A stretch of 64,000 bases of DNA from Nitrospirillum sp034427435 (GTDB lineage Bacteria > Pseudomonadota > Alphaproteobacteria > Azospirillales > Azospirillaceae): assembly GCF_034427435.1 (NCBI RefSeq), contig NZ_JAXQNP010000002.1:2170001-2234000 (forward strand), read 5' to 3'. This document shows, in pieces, positions 34,925 to 42,800 of this stretch. The first letter of the stretch is position 1. Each line of letters opens with the position of its first letter. A program made the translations under genes and the position numbers. Under the pieces are notes generated by a model. The model did not search any database. It had not been told where the DNA came from and worked only from the letters and a program-made list of their open reading frames with translations.

Positions 34925-35389
34925 CTAACGCGTATTCAATCTGAACTGGCGCTTCAGCTCGATCATTTCCAGGCAGGCGCGCGCCGCCTCCCCGCCCCGG
35001 TTCTTCTGCGCCACAGAGGCGCGGGCCCAGGCCTGTTCCCGATTCTCCACGGTCAGAACGCCGTACCCCAGGGCCAGGGTATGGCGGAGCACCAGGTCGT
35101 TCAGGCCCTGCGCGCACTCGGCAGCCACGGTGTCGTAGTGCGTGGTCTCGCCCCGGATGAGGCAGCCCAGCGCCACATAGCCGTCGAAACGGCGGCGGCC
35201 GGAGTAGAAGTCCATGGACTTCACCGCGTACTGTAGCGCCGCCGGCAGTTCGAAGGCGCCAGGCACCTGGAAGTGCTCGTAGCTCGCGCCCGCCTTGGTG
35301 ATCTCGGCCACGGCTCCACGCACCAGCTCTTCGCCGATGTCCTCATGGAACCGGGCCTCGACGATCATCAGGTGGGGGGCTTCGGCCAA
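34925..35389 (-). CDS. ribH: 6,7-dimethyl-8-ribityllumazine synthase
   Basis: Penultimate riboflavin enzyme. 154 residues with VEARFHEDIGEELVRGAVAE, VPGAFELPAALQYAV, ALGCLIRGETTHYDTVAAEC and GVLTVENREQAWARA. The start is a TTG at 35389, supported by GAGGAG seven bases upstream; ATG 35368 would delete part of the first strand. It begins 11 bases after the ribBA stop. Confidence 0.95.
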   Translation of the reverse strand: MAEAPHLMIVEARFHEDIGEELVRGAVAEITKAGASYEHFQVPGAFELPAALQYAVKSMDFYSGRRRFDGYVALGCLIRGETTHYDTVAAECAQGLNDLVLRHTLALGYGVLTVENREQAWARASVAQKNRGGEAARACLEMIELKRQFRLNTR

Positions 35390-35400
35390 AGACCGGCTCC

Positions 35401-36534
35401 TCAGAGGGCGGGGGGACGCGGCGGAATGGAGCGCTGGCTGAGGATGGTCAGCCCATAGCCGTCCACGCCCACCAGCGTCTTGGGGTTGTTGGTCAGCAGG
35501 TGCAATTCCTTGACCCCCAGATCCAGCAGGATCTGCGCGCCCACGCCATAGTCGCGCAGTTGGCCGCCATCGGGCGCGCCAGCGCCATCCAGCGCCCGCA
35601 GCCGATCCACCAGCGAGAAGGGCTGCGCGTCGCGGATGACGACGATGACGCCCCGCCCCTCGCGCGCCACGGTGCTCATGGCGATGTCCAGGTCACCGGC
35701 CCCCTGGCGCCGCACGTCGCCCAGCAGGTCGTGCACCACCTCCAGCGCGTGCATGCGGGCCAGCACCGGCCGGCCGTCGTCCACGTCACCCATGACCAGG
35801 GCCAGATGCTCCGCCCCGGTGATGCGGTTCTTGTAGACATGGACGGTGAAGTGGCCGCCATGGCGGCTTTCGATGGCGGTGGTGTAGACACGCTCCACCA
35901 GCGTCTCGGTGCGGCGGCGATAGGCGATCAGGTCGGCGATGGTACCGATCTTCAGGCCATGCTCGGCGGCGAAGGGCAGCAGGTCCGGCAGGCGGGCCAT
36001 GGTGCCGTCGTCCTTCATGATCTCGCAGATCACGCCGGCCGGCAGCTTGCCCGCCAGGCGGGCGATGTCCACTGCCGCCTCGGTGTGGCCGGCGCGAACC
36101 AGCACGCCGCCGTCGCGCGCCACCAGCGGGAAGATATGCCCGGGGGAGGCGATATCCTGCGGACCGCTGTTGGGGTCGATGGCGACGGCGATGGTGCGGG
36201 CGCGGTCGGGAGCGGAAATGCCGGTGGTGACCCCTTCCCGCGCCTCGATCGACACGGTGAAGGCCGTCTGGTGGCGGGAGGCGTTGTCCCGCGACATCAG
36301 CGGCAGGTTCAGGCGGTTGATCTGGGCCTGGTCCATGGACAGGCAGATCAGGCCGCGGCCATGCCGGGCCATGAAGTTCACCGCCGCCGCGTCGCAGCAC
36401 TCCGCCGGGATGACCAGGTCACCCTCGTTCTCGCGATCCTCGTCATCCACCAGGATGAACATGCGGCCGGCGCGGGCCTCCTCGATCAATTCCTCGGGGC
36501 TGGACAGGGCCACGGAAACCGGCGTGTTGCTCAT
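35401..36534 (-). CDS. ribB: 3,4-dihydroxy-2-butanone 4-phosphate synthase fused to a degenerate GTP cyclohydrolase II domain
   Basis: 377 residues. The RibB domain (about 8-210) is complete: ILVDDEDRENEGDLVIPAEC, then RHGRGLICLSM, SRHQTAFTVSI, SPGHIFPLVARDGGVLVRAG, RAGHTEAAVDIARLAG and CEIMKDDGTMAR. The C-terminal RibA-like domain keeps the fold but lacks the zinc cysteines: where RibA has a C-x2-GD-x-F-S-x-RCDC pattern this protein reads HALEVVHDLLGDVRR. It should therefore supply only the DHBP synthase activity, and an active RibA must lie elsewhere. The ATG overlaps the ribE stop by one base (TAATG), implying translational coupling. Confidence 0.92.
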   Translation of the reverse strand: MSNTPVSVALSSPEELIEEARAGRMFILVDDEDRENEGDLVIPAECCDAAAVNFMARHGRGLICLSMDQAQINRLNLPLMSRDNASRHQTAFTVSIEAREGVTTGISAPDRARTIAVAIDPNSGPQDIASPGHIFPLVARDGGVLVRAGHTEAAVDIARLAGKLPAGVICEIMKDDGTMARLPDLLPFAAEHGLKIGTIADLIAYRRRTETLVERVYTTAIESRHGGHFTVHVYKNRITGAEHLALVMGDVDDGRPVLARMHALEVVHDLLGDVRRQGAGDLDIAMSTVAREGRGVIVVIRDAQPFSLVDRLRALDGAGAPDGGQLRDYGVGAQILLDLGVKELHLLTNNPKTLVGVDGYGLTILSQRSIPPRPPAL

Positions 36535-37133
36535 TATTTCGTTTCCACCAGACGGGCGACGTAACGCGCCAGCATGTCGACTTCCAAGTTCACCACACCG
36601 CCGGCCTTCAGATACTGGAAGGTCGTCATTTCCTGGGTATGGGGGATGATGTTGATACCGAAGCGCGTCCCCTCGACCGAGTTCACGGTCAGCGAGACGC
36701 CATCCAGGGCGACGGAGCCCTTGGCGGCGATGAAGCGCGCCAGGTGCGGCGGCGCATCGAACCACCAGCGCTGGCTGTCGCCGTCCGGCTGGACGTCGGC
36801 GATGTCGATGACACCATCGACATGGCCATAGACCAGGTGGCCGCCCAGTTCGTCGCCCAGGCGCAGCGAGCGCTCCAGGTTCACGGGCGTGCCGGCCTGC
36901 CAGGTGCCGGTGGTGGTCTTGGAATGGGTCTCGGCGGAGACGTCCACCTTGAACCAGCCCCGGCCGTCGTCGCGGCCCGTCTCCACCACCGTCAGGCAGA
37001 CGCCGTTGCAGGCGATGGAGGCACCGATGGCGATCGTCTCCAGGTCGAACCCGGTGGCGATGGTGAAACGGGTATCGCCACGCCGTTCAACAGCGGTGAC
37101 CTGCCCGACATCCATGATGAGTTCAGTAAACAT
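36534..37133 (-). CDS. ribE: Riboflavin synthase, alpha subunit
   Basis: Dismutates two lumazines to riboflavin. 199 residues with the two homologous barrels: N-terminal MFTELIMDVGQVTAVERRGD and SIACNGVCLTVV, then the second half with HLVYGHVDGVIDI and GSVALDGVSLTVNSVEG. The start begins FTELI instead of the more common FTGII, a mild variation. It sits between ribD (77 bases from its corrected stop) and ribBA (one-base overlap). Confidence 0.95.
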   Translation of the reverse strand: MFTELIMDVGQVTAVERRGDTRFTIATGFDLETIAIGASIACNGVCLTVVETGRDDGRGWFKVDVSAETHSKTTTGTWQAGTPVNLERSLRLGDELGGHLVYGHVDGVIDIADVQPDGDSQRWWFDAPPHLARFIAAKGSVALDGVSLTVNSVEGTRFGINIIPHTQEMTTFQYLKAGGVVNLEVDMLARYVARLVETK

Positions 37134-37142
37134 GGCGACAAA

Positions 37143-38327
37143 CTAGGCCCGGCCGCTGCGGCTGGCGAGTGGAAAATGCGGACTTTTCCTACGCCTGACC
37201 GCAGGCCGGTCACCCGATGCGGCGATAGCTCTCCGCCTTGTCATCGCCGGCGGCGCGCACATCCACGCAGGTGAAGCGCGGGGCGGCGTCCAGCCGTTCC
37301 AGGCCGAAGCCCTGCGCCGCAGACAGGCCGTCGCCGCCAATGACCTTGGCCGCGCGATACCATTCCAGCCGGTCGACCAGATCCTCCTTGAACAGGGAGG
37401 CCGCCAGTTGCGCCCCCCCTCCACCAGCACCCGGGTCAGGCCCCGCCCGCCCAGCGCCGCCATCACGGTGCCCAAGGGCATGACCCCGACGGCATCCGGT
37501 TGGATCTCGATGACCTCCACGCCGCAGTCCTGATAGGCGCGGCGGCGGCGGGCGTCGCCCCCCGCCAGGGTCGCCACCCAGACCGGCACGCGCCGGGCGT
37601 CGCGCACCAGCCGGCTGGTCAACGGCAGGCGCAGGCGGCTGTCGACCACGATACGGATGGGGGAGCGGTCCTCCAGCCCCGGCAGGCGGCAGGTCAGTTC
37701 CGGGTCGTCGGCCAAGGCCGTGCCGATACCCACCATGATGGCGTCATGGGTGGCGCGCAGGCCATGCCCCCAGGAGCGCGCGACGGGACCGGTGATCCAT
37801 TGGCTTTCATGCGCCTTGGTGGCGATGCGGCCGTCCAGCGTGGTGGCCAGCTTCAGCGTCACCAGGGGGCGCCCCTCGATGACGCGCCGCAGGAAGCCCT
37901 CCGTCACCAGCCCCGCTTCCTCCTCAAGCAAACCGAGGTCCACGGTGATTCCCGCGGCCCGCAGGCGGGCGATGCCCCGGCCGGAGACGCGGGGGTCGGG
38001 ATCGCCGATGGCGACGACCACCCGCGCCACGCCGGCGGCCACCAGGGCATCGGCGCAGGGCGGCGTCTTGCCGACATGGCTGCAGGGTTCCAGGGTGACA
38101 TAGGCCGTGGCGCCCTCGGCGGCGCCGGCGGCCTGGGCCAGGGCCACCGTCTCGGCATGCGGCCGGCCACCGGGTTGGGTCCAGCCCCGGCCGACGACAC
38201 AACCGTCGCGGACGATGACGCAGCCCACGGCGGGGTTGGGCCAGCAACGCCCCAGTCCGCGCGACGCCAGGGACAGGGCGGCGCGCATGTGCGCGACATC
38301 GTCGGCGGTGAAAGGGGTATGGGTCAT
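37143..38327 (-). CDS. ribD: Bifunctional riboflavin deaminase/reductase RibD, C-terminus shifted at a G7 tract
   Basis: The deaminase domain (1-145) has zinc motifs HAETVA and PCSHVGKTPPC; the reductase domain follows (VTLKLATTLDGRIATKAHES, DAIMVGIGTALADDPELTCR). At 37413-37419 the coding strand has G7 after GTGGA, and the frame then gives an Arg/Pro-rich tail to 37143. One more G restores VEGGAQLAASLFKEDLVDRL then EWYRAAKVIGGDGLSAAQGF, stopping at 37210, a normal RibD ending. Riboflavin synthesis is normally essential, so I treat this as a probable sequence error. The corrected gene is 37210-38327. Confidence 0.9.
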   Translation of the reverse strand: MTHTPFTADDVAHMRAALSLASRGLGRCWPNPAVGCVIVRDGCVVGRGWTQPGGRPHAETVALAQAAGAAEGATAYVTLEPCSHVGKTPPCADALVAAGVARVVVAIGDPDPRVSGRGIARLRAAGITVDLGLLEEEAGLVTEGFLRRVIEGRPLVTLKLATTLDGRIATKAHESQWITGPVARSWGHGLRATHDAIMVGIGTALADDPELTCRLPGLEDRSPIRIVVDSRLRLPLTSRLVRDARRVPVWVATLAGGDARRRRAYQDCGVEVIEIQPDAVGVMPLGTVMAALGGRGLTRVLVEGGRNWRPPCSRRIWSTGWNGIARPRSLAATACLRRRASAWNGWTPPRASPAWMCAPPAMTRRRAIAASGDRPAVRRRKSPHFPLASRSGRA

Positions 38328-38404
38328 GCGGCCTCTCCTCTTTGACCAGGATGGGCCGTCAGGCGGGGCTGGTTCAAGCCCCGCCTTGCACGCGCCTACT
38401 GCCG

Positions 38405-38866
38405 TCAGGCTTCAGGATCGGCCTTAAGATGACCGACGAACTCGTTGAAATCGGCCACCTCGCGGAAGTCCTTATAAACCGAGGCATAGCGGATGTAGGC
38501 GATCTGGTCCAACTGGGCCAGCGTGTCCATCACCATGCTGCCGATCTGCTTCGACGGGATTTCCGTCTCACCGGACAACTCAAGCTGACGAACGATGGAA
38601 TTGACCACCCGGTCGATGCGGTCGGCATCCACCGGACGCTTGCGCAAGGCGACCCGCATCGACCGCAAGACTTTCTCACGGTCGAAGGGTTCGCGCTGCC
38701 CGGTCGCCTTCACCACGGTCAGCTCGCGCAATTGCACGCGCTCGAACGTCGTGAACCGCGCGCCGCAGGAGGGGCAGAAGCGGCGGCGGCGGATGGCGGA
38801 GTTATCCTCGGTAGGCCGGGAATCCTTCACCTGGGTATCGTCGTTACCACAAAACGGGCAGCGCAT
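38405..38866 (-). CDS. nrdR: Transcriptional repressor NrdR
   Basis: Represses ribonucleotide reductase genes in response to dATP/ATP. 153 residues. The N-terminal zinc ribbon has CPFCG (3-7) and CPSCGARFTTFE (31-42). The ATP-cone domain follows (VVKATGQREPFDREKVLRSM). It lies between glyA and ribD, as in many alphaproteobacteria. Confidence 0.96.
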   Translation of the reverse strand: MRCPFCGNDDTQVKDSRPTEDNSAIRRRRFCPSCGARFTTFERVQLRELTVVKATGQREPFDREKVLRSMRVALRKRPVDADRIDRVVNSIVRQLELSGETEIPSKQIGSMVMDTLAQLDQIAYIRYASVYKDFREVADFNEFVGHLKADPEA

Positions 38867-38926
38867 TACTCCTGTTCCCCCTCCTTATGAGGCCGTTTAA
38901 CCGGCCTTGTTTCGGTAAACCGGGTG

Positions 38927-40207
38927 TCAGTAAATCGGGAAGCGGCGGCAGAGCGCCTGAACCTTTTCCCGCACCCGCGCCTCGGCGGCCGAATTGTCGC
39001 CGTTGGACTTGGCCAGCGCGTCCAGCACCTCGATGATCATTTCGCCGACCTGGCGGAACTCCTCGGTGCCGAAGCCGCGCGTGGTCGCGGCCGGGGTGCC
39101 CAGGCGGACACCGGAGGTCACCATCGGCTTTTCCGGGTCGAAGGGCACGCCGTTCTTGTTGCAGGTCATGCCGGCGTGTTCCAGGCTGACCTCGGCGTCG
39201 CGGCCGGTCAGCTTCTTGGGGCGCAGGTCGACCAGGACGATGTGGCTGTCGGTGCCGCCGGACACGATGTCAAGGCCACCCTTGATCAGCACATCGGCCA
39301 GCACCTGGGCGTTGGCCTTCACCTGGGCGGCGTATTCCTTAAACTCCGGCTTCAGCGCCTCACCGAAGGCCACGGCCTTCGCGGCGATGACGTGCATCAG
39401 CGGGCCGCCCTGCAGGCCGGGGAACACGGCCGAATTGATCTTCTTGCCCAGGTCCAGGTCGTTGGACAGGATCATGCCGCCACGCGGACCGCGCAGGGTC
39501 TTGTGCGTGGTGGTGGTGACGATGTGGGCGTGCGGCAGCGGGCTGGGATAGACGCCGGCGGCGACCAGGCCCGCATAATGGGCCATGTCCACCATCAGAT
39601 AGGCGCCGATCTCGTCCGCGATGGCGCGGAAGCGGGCGAAGTCGATCTCACGCGGGTAGGCGGAGGCGCCGGCGATGATCAGCTTGGGCTTGTGCTCGCG
39701 GGCCTTGGCCTCCATCGCGTCGTAGTCGATGCGGTGGTCATCCGGGCGCACGCCATAGCTGACGACGTTGAACCACTTGCCGGACTGGTTGGCGGCGGAG
39801 CCGTGGGTCAGGTGGCCGCCATGGGTCAGGTCCATGCCCATGAAGGTGTCGCCCGGCTTCAGCAGGGCCAGGAACACCGCCTGGTTGGCCTGCGCGCCGG
39901 AATGCGGCTGGACGTTGGCGTAGGCGCAGCCGAACAGCGCCTTGGCGCGGTCGATGGCCAACTGTTCGGCCACGTCGACATACTCGCAGCCGCCGTAGTA
40001 GCGCTTGGACGGATAGCCTTCGGCGTACTTGTTGGTCAGGACGGAGCCCTGGGCCTCCAGCACGGCGCGGGAGACGATGTTCTCCGACGCGATCAGCTCG
40101 ATCTGGTCCTGCTGGCGGTGCAGTTCCTCACCGAGGACGCGGGCAAGATCGGGATCGGCCGCCGCGAGCGTATCGCTGAAAAAGCCGGCGCTTTGAGTAA
40201 AAGCCAT
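38927..40207 (-). CDS. glyA: Serine hydroxymethyltransferase
   Basis: PLP enzyme converting serine and tetrahydrofolate to glycine and methylene-THF. 426 residues from ATG 40207. The motifs are ELIASENIVSRAVLEAQGS, NKYAEGYPSKRYYGGCEYVD, the PLP-lysine site VTTTTHKTLRGPRGGMIL, and a C-terminal TSGVRLGTPAATTRGF. The open frame extends upstream into rpiB sequence but is not protein-like there. 60 bases separate it from nrdR. Confidence 0.97.
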   Translation of the reverse strand: MAFTQSAGFFSDTLAAADPDLARVLGEELHRQQDQIELIASENIVSRAVLEAQGSVLTNKYAEGYPSKRYYGGCEYVDVAEQLAIDRAKALFGCAYANVQPHSGAQANQAVFLALLKPGDTFMGMDLTHGGHLTHGSAANQSGKWFNVVSYGVRPDDHRIDYDAMEAKAREHKPKLIIAGASAYPREIDFARFRAIADEIGAYLMVDMAHYAGLVAAGVYPSPLPHAHIVTTTTHKTLRGPRGGMILSNDLDLGKKINSAVFPGLQGGPLMHVIAAKAVAFGEALKPEFKEYAAQVKANAQVLADVLIKGGLDIVSGGTDSHIVLVDLRPKKLTGRDAEVSLEHAGMTCNKNGVPFDPEKPMVTSGVRLGTPAATTRGFGTEEFRQVGEMIIEVLDALAKSNGDNSAAEARVREKVQALCRRFPIY

Positions 40208-40281
40208 TCTGACAACCCTCTGTGATGCGGATCCGCGTCGTCTGGACCCGCGCCGGGGCGCCGGTCCCGGGAAAAGCGCCC

Positions 40282-40716
40282 TCAGCCCAGCATGGCAACG
40301 CGCCGGGCGTGACGTCCCCCTTCGTACGGCGTGGACAGGAAAGCCAAGGTGCAATCGCGCGCCACCTCCGCCCCGACGATGCGGGCGCCCAGCACCAGGA
40401 CATTGGCGTCGTTGTGCTGGCGGCACAGCCGGGCGGTGGTGATGTCGTGGCACAGCGCCGCGCGAACGTGGCGGTGCCGGTTGGCGGCGATGCTGATGCC
40501 GATGCCGGTGCCGCAGATCAGCACGCCGGCCTCGGCCCGGCCATCGGCCAGGGCGGCCGCGACGGCATCGGCGAAATTGGGATAGTCGACGCTGGCGGGA
40601 CCGTTGGTGCCCAGGTCCAGGACGGCAACGCCCTGCTCTTCCAGCAGCGCCTTCAGCGCGGCCTTCAACTCGGTGCCGGCGTGATCGGAAGCGATGGCGA
40701 ACGTCTTGGCGGTCAT
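40282..40716 (-). CDS. rpiB: Ribose 5-phosphate isomerase B
   Basis: 144 residues of the RpiB/LacAB family: FAIASDHAGTELKAALKALL near the start, DYPNFADAVAAALADG, catalytic Cys in GVLICGTGIGISIAANR, and LCRQHNDANVLVLGARIVG. Interconverts ribose-5-P and ribulose-5-P, and the latter is a riboflavin precursor made into DHBP by RibB, so its place ahead of the rib genes is sensible. It is the first gene of the long minus-strand run. Confidence 0.95.
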   Translation of the reverse strand: MTAKTFAIASDHAGTELKAALKALLEEQGVAVLDLGTNGPASVDYPNFADAVAAALADGRAEAGVLICGTGIGISIAANRHRHVRAALCHDITTARLCRQHNDANVLVLGARIVGAEVARDCTLAFLSTPYEGGRHARRVAMLG

Positions 40717-41267
40717 GGGGCCCAACCCGTTTTTGCGAACGCGCGACCGGGGGCGCGCCCGCACGGCCCGCCCCTTCGGCGCCATCCCCCTGGACTCAAT
40801 GGCCCGCGACCGGCGGCGCCACAAGAAGTGGGGGCTAAAAATCGTGTGGACACTACCAGATGCGCCCCGCCGGCACCAGTTCCGGGATCCGCTGGCGGCG
40901 CAGCCAGGATATGCCCGCCACGCCGACCTGCAACCGAGCCGCGACCGCGTGTAACCCGTGGATGAGCAGCTGCCGAGCTTCGCTGTTGGCAACGTGCAGT
41001 AGAGCCACTTTGGCCCGCAATAGCCCGCCAATGCAGCAACTCAACCGTGAAGCCCACAATCCGTCTAAAATTGTCGACATGTGACGCACGTCACAATCAA
41101 GGGCATGGGCCGCAACTATCCCCATCCAAGACAACACGGACCAACACTTGGCGAAGGCTAGAAAGACCAGCCCCACATCGACAGGATAACTCGAATTAAC
41201 ATTGACATGACATTATGACTGTGCGAGGGGTACACCCACTTCGTTCCAATGTGTCAAGGCAGTTGAA
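40717..41267. promoter_or_regulatory. Divergent intergenic region rpiB / mucR with a CRP-type palindrome
   Basis: 551 bases. Open frames here are GC-rich shadows or lack start signals. The clear element is TGTGACGCACGTCACA at 41080-41095, an exact match to the TGTGA-N6-TCACA consensus of CRP-class regulators. It lies 172 bases before the mucR start. Bases 40853-41080 (minus) encode a short HTH-like peptide that I rate as a remnant at most. The last 100 bases before mucR are AT-richer and probably hold its promoter. Confidence 0.5.
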
Positions 41268-41711
41268 ATGATTGAACAACAGGACGGCGATCTGCGCGCG
41301 TCTCAACTTCTCCGGATGACGTCGGAAATCGTTTCTGCCTATGTTGGCAAAAATGCCCTTCCGGCCCAGCAGATCCCCGAGATCATCAGCACGGTCTATA
41401 GCTCGCTTGCCGGCCTCGACACGCCGCAGGTCGAAGCCCAGCCCGAGCCGCAGCGTCCCGCCGTGCCCGTCCGCAAGTCGGTCACCCCGGAATACATCGT
41501 TTGCTTGGAAGATGGTAAGAAGCTGAAGATGCTGAAGCGGCATCTGCGCTCCACTTACAACATGACCCCCGACGAATACCGCGCCAAGTGGGGTCTGCCG
41601 GCCGACTATCCGATGGTGGCCCCGAACTATGCCGCCCAGCGGTCGGAGTTCGCGAAGAAGATCGGTCTGGGCAAGGCCCCGTCCGATCAGCCCCGCCGTC
41701 GCGCCTCCTAA
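41268..41711 (+). CDS. mucR: MucR/Ros-family transcriptional regulator
   Basis: 147-residue H-NS-like regulator controlling exopolysaccharide, motility and cell-cycle genes in alphaproteobacteria. The N-terminal oligomerisation region (1-55) is followed by the Ros domain TPEYIVCLEDGKKLKMLKRH and NMTPDEYRAKWGLPADYPMV. In the zinc-finger area I see C79, D82 and H92, but the fourth ligand position (residues 96-97) is Thr-Tyr, so zinc binding may be weak or lost; such variants exist in this family. Followed by two hairpins. A CRP-type site lies upstream. Confidence 0.94.
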   Translation: MIEQQDGDLRASQLLRMTSEIVSAYVGKNALPAQQIPEIISTVYSSLAGLDTPQVEAQPEPQRPAVPVRKSVTPEYIVCLEDGKKLKMLKRHLRSTYNMTPDEYRAKWGLPADYPMVAPNYAAQRSEFAKKIGLGKAPSDQPRRRAS

Positions 41712-41725
41712 GATTACGGTTCAGC

Positions 41726-41749
41726 GGCCCAGCCATCTTTGGCTGGGCC
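41726..41749 (+). terminator. Hairpin just after mucR
   Basis: 9-bp perfect stem GGCCCAGCC (41726-41734) / GGCTGGGCC (41741-41749) with loop ATCTTT, 14 bases after the mucR stop. It lacks a U-tract, and a second stronger hairpin follows. Confidence 0.55.
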
Positions 41750-41760
41750 CGATGGATCAC

Positions 41761-41800
41761 TATAAAAGCCGCCGCGCCTTAAGGGCCGGCGGCTTTTATA
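41761..41800. terminator. Bidirectional terminator between mucR and the DUF6898-like gene
   Basis: 13-bp perfect inverted repeat TATAAAAGCCGCC (41761-41773) / GGCGGCTTTTATA (41788-41800). Each strand places a TTTTATA run on the 3' arm, so it can stop transcription from both sides. Confidence 0.85.
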
Positions 41801-41807
41801 TTGGCAA

Positions 41808-42014
41808 TCATGCAAGGATGCCGCGGGGTTTGCTGCGCCTTTTGGCCAGGACGTACTTCAACTTGGCGACGGCCACCCGCGCGAGATGCGCCCGTGGCAA
41901 GCTGGCGGGCCCCTGAATCGAAACCTCGACGCCCGTCTGGGCGTCGATGGCCGTGGCCTTCACGATCTGGCCGATCCGGTGGTATTCGACATAGACTTCG
42001 CCGTCCCCGGCCAT
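41808..42014 (-). CDS. Small conserved alphaproteobacterial protein (DUF6898-like)
   Basis: 68 residues: GEVYVEYHRIGQIVKATAID, then TGVEVSIQGPASLPRAHLAR and VAKLKYVLAKR. It looks like a compact beta-rich domain (DUF6898 type in my recollection) of unknown function, common in Rhodospirillales. Start ATG 42014, preceded by an adjacent in-frame GTG. It ends 8 bases from the bidirectional terminator. Confidence 0.7.
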   Translation of the reverse strand: MAGDGEVYVEYHRIGQIVKATAIDAQTGVEVSIQGPASLPRAHLARVAVAKLKYVLAKRRSKPRGILA

Positions 42015-42050
42015 CACCCGCCATCCACCTGAGGTAAGCGCCGCGCTGGG

Positions 42051-42524
42051 TTAGGCGGCTGAGCTGGCCGGATAGTTGGTGTAGTCGAGGGTGGAAGTCC
42101 AGAAGCGCTCAAGCTTGCGCATGAGGTCATTGGCCTTGGTCAATTCGTCGGCGGAGAGCCCCGCCTCGCCCAACGCGCCGACCTGCCGCTCGAACAAGGT
42201 GTTGATCTTGTCCCGCAGGGCGATGCCCTTGCCGGAAAGGCGCACGCGCACGGAACGGCGGTCATGGGCCGACCGCTCCTGCGTCAGATACCCATTCTCA
42301 TGCATCTTCTTGACGTTATAGGAGACATTCGACCCGAGGTAGTAGCCACGGGCGGTCAGCTCCCCCACCGTCAGCTCATCTTCGCCGATATTATAAAGAA
42401 TCAAGCTCTGGACGTTGTTGATGTCCTGCACGCCCTGCCGGTCCAGCTCGACCTTGAGCACTTCCAGAAAGTGCCGATGCAGCCTTTCGATCAACAGGAT
42501 GCTGTCGTAGTAAGGTTGCTTCAA
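42051..42524 (-). CDS. MarR-family winged-helix regulator, LdtR-like
   Basis: 157 residues. It begins KQPYYDSILLIERLHRHFLE and has a winged helix (LILYNIGEDELTVGELTARG, then VSYNVKKMHENGYLTQERSA and HDRRSVRVRLSGKG). This matches the LdtR group of alphaproteobacteria, which control an L,D-transpeptidase and osmotic tolerance. The frame is open to an ATG at 42581, but TTG 42524 follows AAGGAG at 6-base spacing and gives the conserved N-terminus. It is the last gene before a 276-bp AT-richer gap (42525-42800) in which I see no other feature. Confidence 0.85.
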   Translation of the reverse strand: MKQPYYDSILLIERLHRHFLEVLKVELDRQGVQDINNVQSLILYNIGEDELTVGELTARGYYLGSNVSYNVKKMHENGYLTQERSAHDRRSVRVRLSGKGIALRDKINTLFERQVGALGEAGLSADELTKANDLMRKLERFWTSTLDYTNYPASSAA

Positions 42525-42800
42525 AGCCCTCTCCTTCACACGAAACCGGCGACATAGAGTGTTCGACGGCAAATAAATCAACAGGAATCATGACGGACAC
42601 GTAGATTCCATTGAACGCGCAAGACTTTAACGCATCGCCTGCGGGCAATCGACCCGATAATGTAAGAAAATCTCAGAATTTGTCACCGCCACCGGCTCCA
42701 CCTACCCCTAATGGATAGTCCACTCAACCATTTGTCGAGATATTTCTTATGTATGGATACAACGAGGTGTCACCACCCTCACCTATCGCTTCGGCGTACG

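Noticed and set aside
34653..35117. N-terminal extension of nusB by 155 residues
   Set aside because: The extension is Arg/Pro-rich translation of the ribH-nusB gap; MAPRKKV at 34652 gives the normal protein.
40853..41080. Minus-strand 75-residue frame with an HTH-like stretch (VAARLQVGVAGISWLRRQRI)
   Set aside because: No ribosome-binding site, the ATG sits on the edge of the CRP-type palindrome, and the rest of the peptide is not protein-like. At most a decayed small regulator.
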